Part shown: in pieces, positions 60,992-64,000 of the stretch
Layout of the letters: every line of letters begins with the position of its first letter
Numbering within the stretch: the stretch's first letter is position 1
NCBI RefSeq assembly: GCF_002849605.1
Contig: NZ_NPIB01000006.1
Location: forward strand, 62,001 to 126,000
DNA length: 64,000 nt
From: Photobacterium carnosum
Lineage (GTDB): Bacteria; Pseudomonadota; Gammaproteobacteria; Enterobacterales; Vibrionaceae
Reading direction: 5' to 3'
Program-made: the position numbers and the translations under genes
The notes under the pieces: generated by a model
The model's database searches: none
Told to the model about the DNA's origin: nothing
What the model saw: only the letters and a program-made list of their open reading frames with translations

Positions 60992-63451
60992 TTATATACC
61001 TCGCTTCCAACCTAAAGTACGCATTAGATCGGCAAATACACCGGCGGCAGTCACTTCAGTACCCGCGCCATAACCACGTAGCACTAAAGGAATCGGTTGG
61101 TAGTAACGGCTGTAAAACGCTAATGCATTTTCACCATCTTTAATTTTAAACATCGGATCATCAGGATTCACAGCTACAATCTTGACGTTACACTTACCAT
61201 GATCAATCTCACCCACATAACGTAATACTTTATCTTCTTTTGCGGCAGTCGCAGCCAGTTCAGAGAAATACGTATCCGCTTCGGGTAAACGAGCCATAAA
61301 TTCATCAACAGAACCCGAAGCATCAAAACCTGGTGGTAATGCTTGTTCTACCACTACATCGTCAAGCTCTAATTCTAATCCGGCTTCACGAGCTAAAATC
61401 AGTAGCTTACGCGCAACATCCATACCAGAAAGATCATCTCGCGCATCAGGCTCAGTAAAGCCATTATTACGCGCTACCGTGGTCGCTTCACTGAAACTCA
61501 TGCCATCATCTAGCTTACCGAAAATATAAGATAAAGAGCCAGATAAAATCCCCGAGAAACGCATTAACTCATCACCCGCAGCCAGCAAGTTTTGCAGATT
61601 TTCAATCACCGGCAAACCTGCACCAACCGTGGTGTCATACATAAACTTACGATGACCCACTCGCGCAGCTTGACGCAATTGTTGGTAGTACGCCATGCTG
61701 GCAGTATTGGCTTTTTTATTCGGTGTAATAACGTGGAAACCCGTCGCTAGATAATCAGCATATTGCTCAGCAATGGTTTGATCAGACGTACAATCAATAA
61801 TAACCGGATTAATAATATGGTTATGGCGCACTAACTCAACCATGCGTTGTAATTGCAATGGCTCATTAATCGCCCCCATCAAATCACGCCAGCTATCCAA
61901 TACAAAACCATTACTGTTAAGTAATAACCCTTTACTGTTCGCCACACCACAGACACGGATCACAATCCCTTTTTGAGCTAATTTTTGTTGCTGGCGGTGG
62001 ATTTGGTCAATCAATTCACCCCCGACGCCACCAACACCAACAACAAACACATCTAACGTATGTTGACTATTGAATAAATTCTCATGACAGGCTTTAACCG
62101 CTTCTGATACTTTATTTTGAGGAATAACCGCAGAAATAGCGCGTTCAGAAGAACCTTGTGCAATCGCTACAATATTGACATCGACTTCCGCTAATGCCGT
62201 AAAGAATCGCGATGCCACACCGTGTGACGTTCGCATACCATCACCGACTAACGTTACAATCGATAAATCATCACTGAACTCAACCGGTTCTAATAAACCT
62301 TCTTTTAATTCAAGTTCAAAACTGGCAATTAACGCTTTTTTTGCCACAATCTTATCGGCCGTTTCAATACAAAAACTAATGCTATATTCAGATGAGGATT
62401 GCGTAATCAGAACGACGGACACACCAGCCGTCGACATCGCACCAAACACACGCGCAGCCATGCCAACCATGCCTTTCATTCCCGGACCGGAAACGTTAAC
62501 CATGGTCAAATCTTTTAAAGTAGTAATGCCTTTAATATCGAGCTGATCTTCACCCGTATCTTGACCAATGAGCGTGCCAGCACCTTGAGGGTTAAAACTG
62601 TTTTTAATTAAACACGGAATTTGAAATTGAGCGATCGGAGCAATGGTTTTGGGATGTAATACTGACGCGCCAAAATAAGAGAGCTCCATAGCTTCTTGAT
62701 AGCTTAATGATTTCAATAAGCGAGCATCAGGCACTAAACGCGGATCACAGCTATAAACACCATCAACATCAGTCCAAATTTCACAACAATCGGCCCGTAA
62801 ACAAGCCGCTAACACTGCCGCTGAATAGTCAGAACCATTACGACCTAAAGTCACTAACTCACCTTGAGCGTTACCCGCAGTAAAGCCCGGCATAATACAA
62901 ACGTGACCAGTGGGTAGTGGGTTATTAAGAAAATGCTGTGTTGAAACTTCAATATCAACATGCGCTTCAAGGTAATCACCGTCAGCATGTAAATACTGTA
63001 TCGGATCAATCAAACTTGCCGCCTGACCTTTAGCTTCTAATAATGATTTCATTGTTGCAATCGATAACCGCTCACCTTTACTGATCACTTTGGCGTACAC
63101 GTTATCAGGGCATAACCCTAACAGTCTAATTCCATGAACATATTGCTGTAATTGCTCAATAGTCGTTGCTAATTTAGCCATTAATAATGGTTGTTCAAAA
63201 GCAGGTTCAAGTGCTTTAAGCCCATTAAAAAGATCATTAAAAACGGTTTCTAATGTCACTATTTGCTGAGTAGCAATGCCTGAAGTTACCGCACTTTCAA
63301 TCACAGCAACCAAATTATTAGTAACCTTACCTGGTGCTGATAGCACCACCGCAACTTCACCTTGTTTGGCATTACTGGCAATAATATCTGCTGCTCTTAA
63401 AAATCGCTCTGCATCTGCTAGTGACGATCCGCCAAATTTAAATACTCGCAT
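60992..63451 (-). CDS. thrA: Bifunctional aspartokinase I / homoserine dehydrogenase I
   Basis: Carries out the first and third steps from aspartate to threonine. The 819-aa protein (E. coli 820) has the kinase start [17 protein letters not shown], the aspartate/ATP segment [16 protein letters not shown], two ACT domains (about 315-460) for feedback by threonine, and the C-terminal homoserine dehydrogenase with [17 protein letters not shown] and [17 protein letters not shown]. Upstream is the thr leader and attenuator, so the operon is regulated by charged tRNA-Thr and tRNA-Ile. Confidence 0.98.
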   Translation of the reverse strand: MRVFKFGGSSLADAERFLRAADIIASNAKQGEVAVVLSAPGKVTNNLVAVIESAVTSGIATQQIVTLETVFNDLFNGLKALEPAFEQPLLMAKLATTIEQLQQYVHGIRLLGLCPDNVYAKVISKGERLSIATMKSLLEAKGQAASLIDPIQYLHADGDYLEAHVDIEVSTQHFLNNPLPTGHVCIMPGFTAGNAQGELVTLGRNGSDYSAAVLAACLRADCCEIWTDVDGVYSCDPRLVPDARLLKSLSYQEAMELSYFGASVLHPKTIAPIAQFQIPCLIKNSFNPQGAGTLIGQDTGEDQLDIKGITTLKDLTMVNVSGPGMKGMVGMAARVFGAMSTAGVSVVLITQSSSEYSISFCIETADKIVAKKALIASFELELKEGLLEPVEFSDDLSIVTLVGDGMRTSHGVASRFFTALAEVDVNIVAIAQGSSERAISAVIPQNKVSEAVKACHENLFNSQHTLDVFVVGVGGVGGELIDQIHRQQQKLAQKGIVIRVCGVANSKGLLLNSNGFVLDSWRDLMGAINEPLQLQRMVELVRHNHIINPVIIDCTSDQTIAEQYADYLATGFHVITPNKKANTASMAYYQQLRQAARVGHRKFMYDTTVGAGLPVIENLQNLLAAGDELMRFSGILSGSLSYIFGKLDDGMSFSEATTVARNNGFTEPDARDDLSGMDVARKLLILAREAGLELELDDVVVEQALPPGFDASGSVDEFMARLPEADTYFSELAATAAKEDKVLRYVGEIDHGKCNVKIVAVNPDDPMFKIKDGENALAFYSRYYQPIPLVLRGYGAGTEVTAAGVFADLMRTLGWKRGI

Positions 63452-63525
63452 TCCCTACTCCCGAGTGACTATCCTGAACTACTTGCCTACCGACAAATAT
63501 TACTCAATTGATGAATTTAAATTTA

Positions 63526-63558
63526 AAAAAAACCCGCAGCTCTTTATGAGTTGCGGGC
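63526..63558 (-). terminator. thr operon attenuator
   Basis: On the minus strand CCCGCAACTC-ATAAA-GAGCTGCGGG (one mismatch) followed by T8. Its 5' arm (TGCGGGCT on the plus strand, 63552-63559) can pair instead with AGCCCGCA at 63581-63588, at the end of the leader peptide gene, an 8-bp perfect antiterminator. Confidence 0.9.
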
Positions 63559-63578
63559 TTGTTGTAATTCTGCGCATA

Positions 63579-63656
63579 TCAGCCCGCACCAACACCGGTA
63601 ATGTTAATGGTCATAATCGTGGTTGTGATGCTAGTGATACGGGATAGATTTACCAT
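63579..63656 (-). CDS. thrL: thr operon leader peptide
   Basis: A 25-aa peptide on the minus strand starting MVNLSRITSITTT and ending ITGVGAG then TGA. Six of 25 residues are Thr and five Ile, concentrated in residues 7-20; E. coli ThrL ends in the same GAG. An in-frame ATG three codons upstream (63665) would add MTI, including one more Thr and Ile; AAAGAGA lies very close to it, so the start is uncertain. Its stop overlaps the antiterminator arm, so ribosome stalling at Thr or Ile codons frees that arm. Too short to be noticed by normal gene calling. Confidence 0.9.
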   Translation of the reverse strand: MVNLSRITSITTTIMTINITGVGAG

Positions 63657-63881
63657 TATTGTCATTTCTCTTTACATGCTGTTACCTTACGATTGCATGA
63701 ATAACAACATAGAGTCAATAAAGTTTTTACAATTATCACATAAAAATTACGTTATCGCATTCTGCTATCTTAAGCCTTTTAATGCTCAAAAAAACAACAA
63801 TAATATTTGCAGTCCACTACAGAGCGTTGCATAGTAAATAAATAACGAACCATAATATTGTCATCATTTAAGGATAAACTG

Positions 63882-64000
63882 ATGAGTGCAGCCATGGAGT
63901 CACTAATAGCACATACTATTTTACAAGGCTCTGACGCCATGTTTGGCCGCTTTCTTGACGTAACAGCCGAAGCGCAACAACGTTTTGAACACCAACAATG
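63882..64000 (+). CDS. aceK: Isocitrate dehydrogenase kinase/phosphatase, N-terminal part (cut by window edge)
   Basis: The first 39 codons are present: [20 protein letters not shown] followed by [19 protein letters not shown], which aligns with the AceK start ([29 protein letters not shown] in E. coli, compared from memory in its LIA-TILQG and QQRFE blocks). AceK switches isocitrate dehydrogenase between active and phosphorylated forms to direct carbon into the glyoxylate bypass. AAGGAT lies seven bases before the ATG. It diverges from the thr operon; the 225 bp between must hold both promoters. Confidence 0.88.
   Translation, partial: MSAAMESLIAHTILQGSDAMFGRFLDVTAEAQQRFEHQQ

Overview
The window is a gene-dense, roughly 40% GC stretch of a gammaproteobacterial chromosome, most likely Vibrionaceae and probably Photobacterium or a close relative. 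The evidence is gene order: rbfA-infB-nusA-rimP-tRNA-fMet-tRNA-Leu-secG-glmM-folP-ftsH-rlmE / yhbY / greA, an OmpU/OmpL-type porin next to dacB, a VpsR-like regulator between lysS and mutH, and an Na+/phosphate symporter beside thyA. These are arrangements I know from Vibrio cholerae. The species assignment is inference. I see no rRNA operon, IS element, prophage, integron, CRISPR array or defence island; this is core genome.

Layout: 1-11 kb, minus strand: translation and transcription factors (RbfA, IF2, NusA, RimP), two tRNAs, SecG, GlmM, FolP, FtsH, RlmE. 11.1-15.4 kb: YhbY (+), GreA (-), the porin (+) and PBP4 DacB (+). 15.4-21.2 kb, minus: carAB with a long leader, and dapB. 21.3-29 kb, minus: ispH-fkpB, lspA-ileS-ribF, murJ; then rpsT (+) from a TTG start. 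29.5-34.4 kb: a DUF502 membrane protein, then a sodium cluster of nhaA, a small exported protein, nhaR and divergent nptA. 34.5-39.1 kb, minus: rppH-ptsP-TSUP permease-thyA, with no lgt at its usual place. 39.1-40.5 kb: a 730-bp AT-rich gap with DnaA-box-like sites, then mutH. 40.5-48.6 kb, minus: xerD-dsbC-recJ-prfB-lysS-vpsR, with the programmed +1 frameshift intact in prfB. 48.8-58.7 kb: fldB, brnQ, trmN6, srmB, yaaA, an alanine/glycine symporter, a 60-aa DUF3545-like protein, ung-nfo, and grcA behind two FNR-type sites 53 bp apart. 58.7-63.7 kb, minus: thrABC with a threonine/isoleucine-rich leader peptide and attenuator. The window ends in the first codons of aceK (+).

Most genes are ordinary housekeeping functions, often in operons closed by clear intrinsic terminators. 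The points of most interest are regulatory or small: the VpsR-like regulator lacking GAFTGA; a hairpin directly upstream of the prfB frameshift signal; an ATG for rimP buried in a terminator-like hairpin, which favours a TTG start; an 80-aa exported protein translationally linked to nhaA; the DnaA-box and GATC clustering before mutH; and the thr and grcA control regions. I found no clearly novel multi-gene system.
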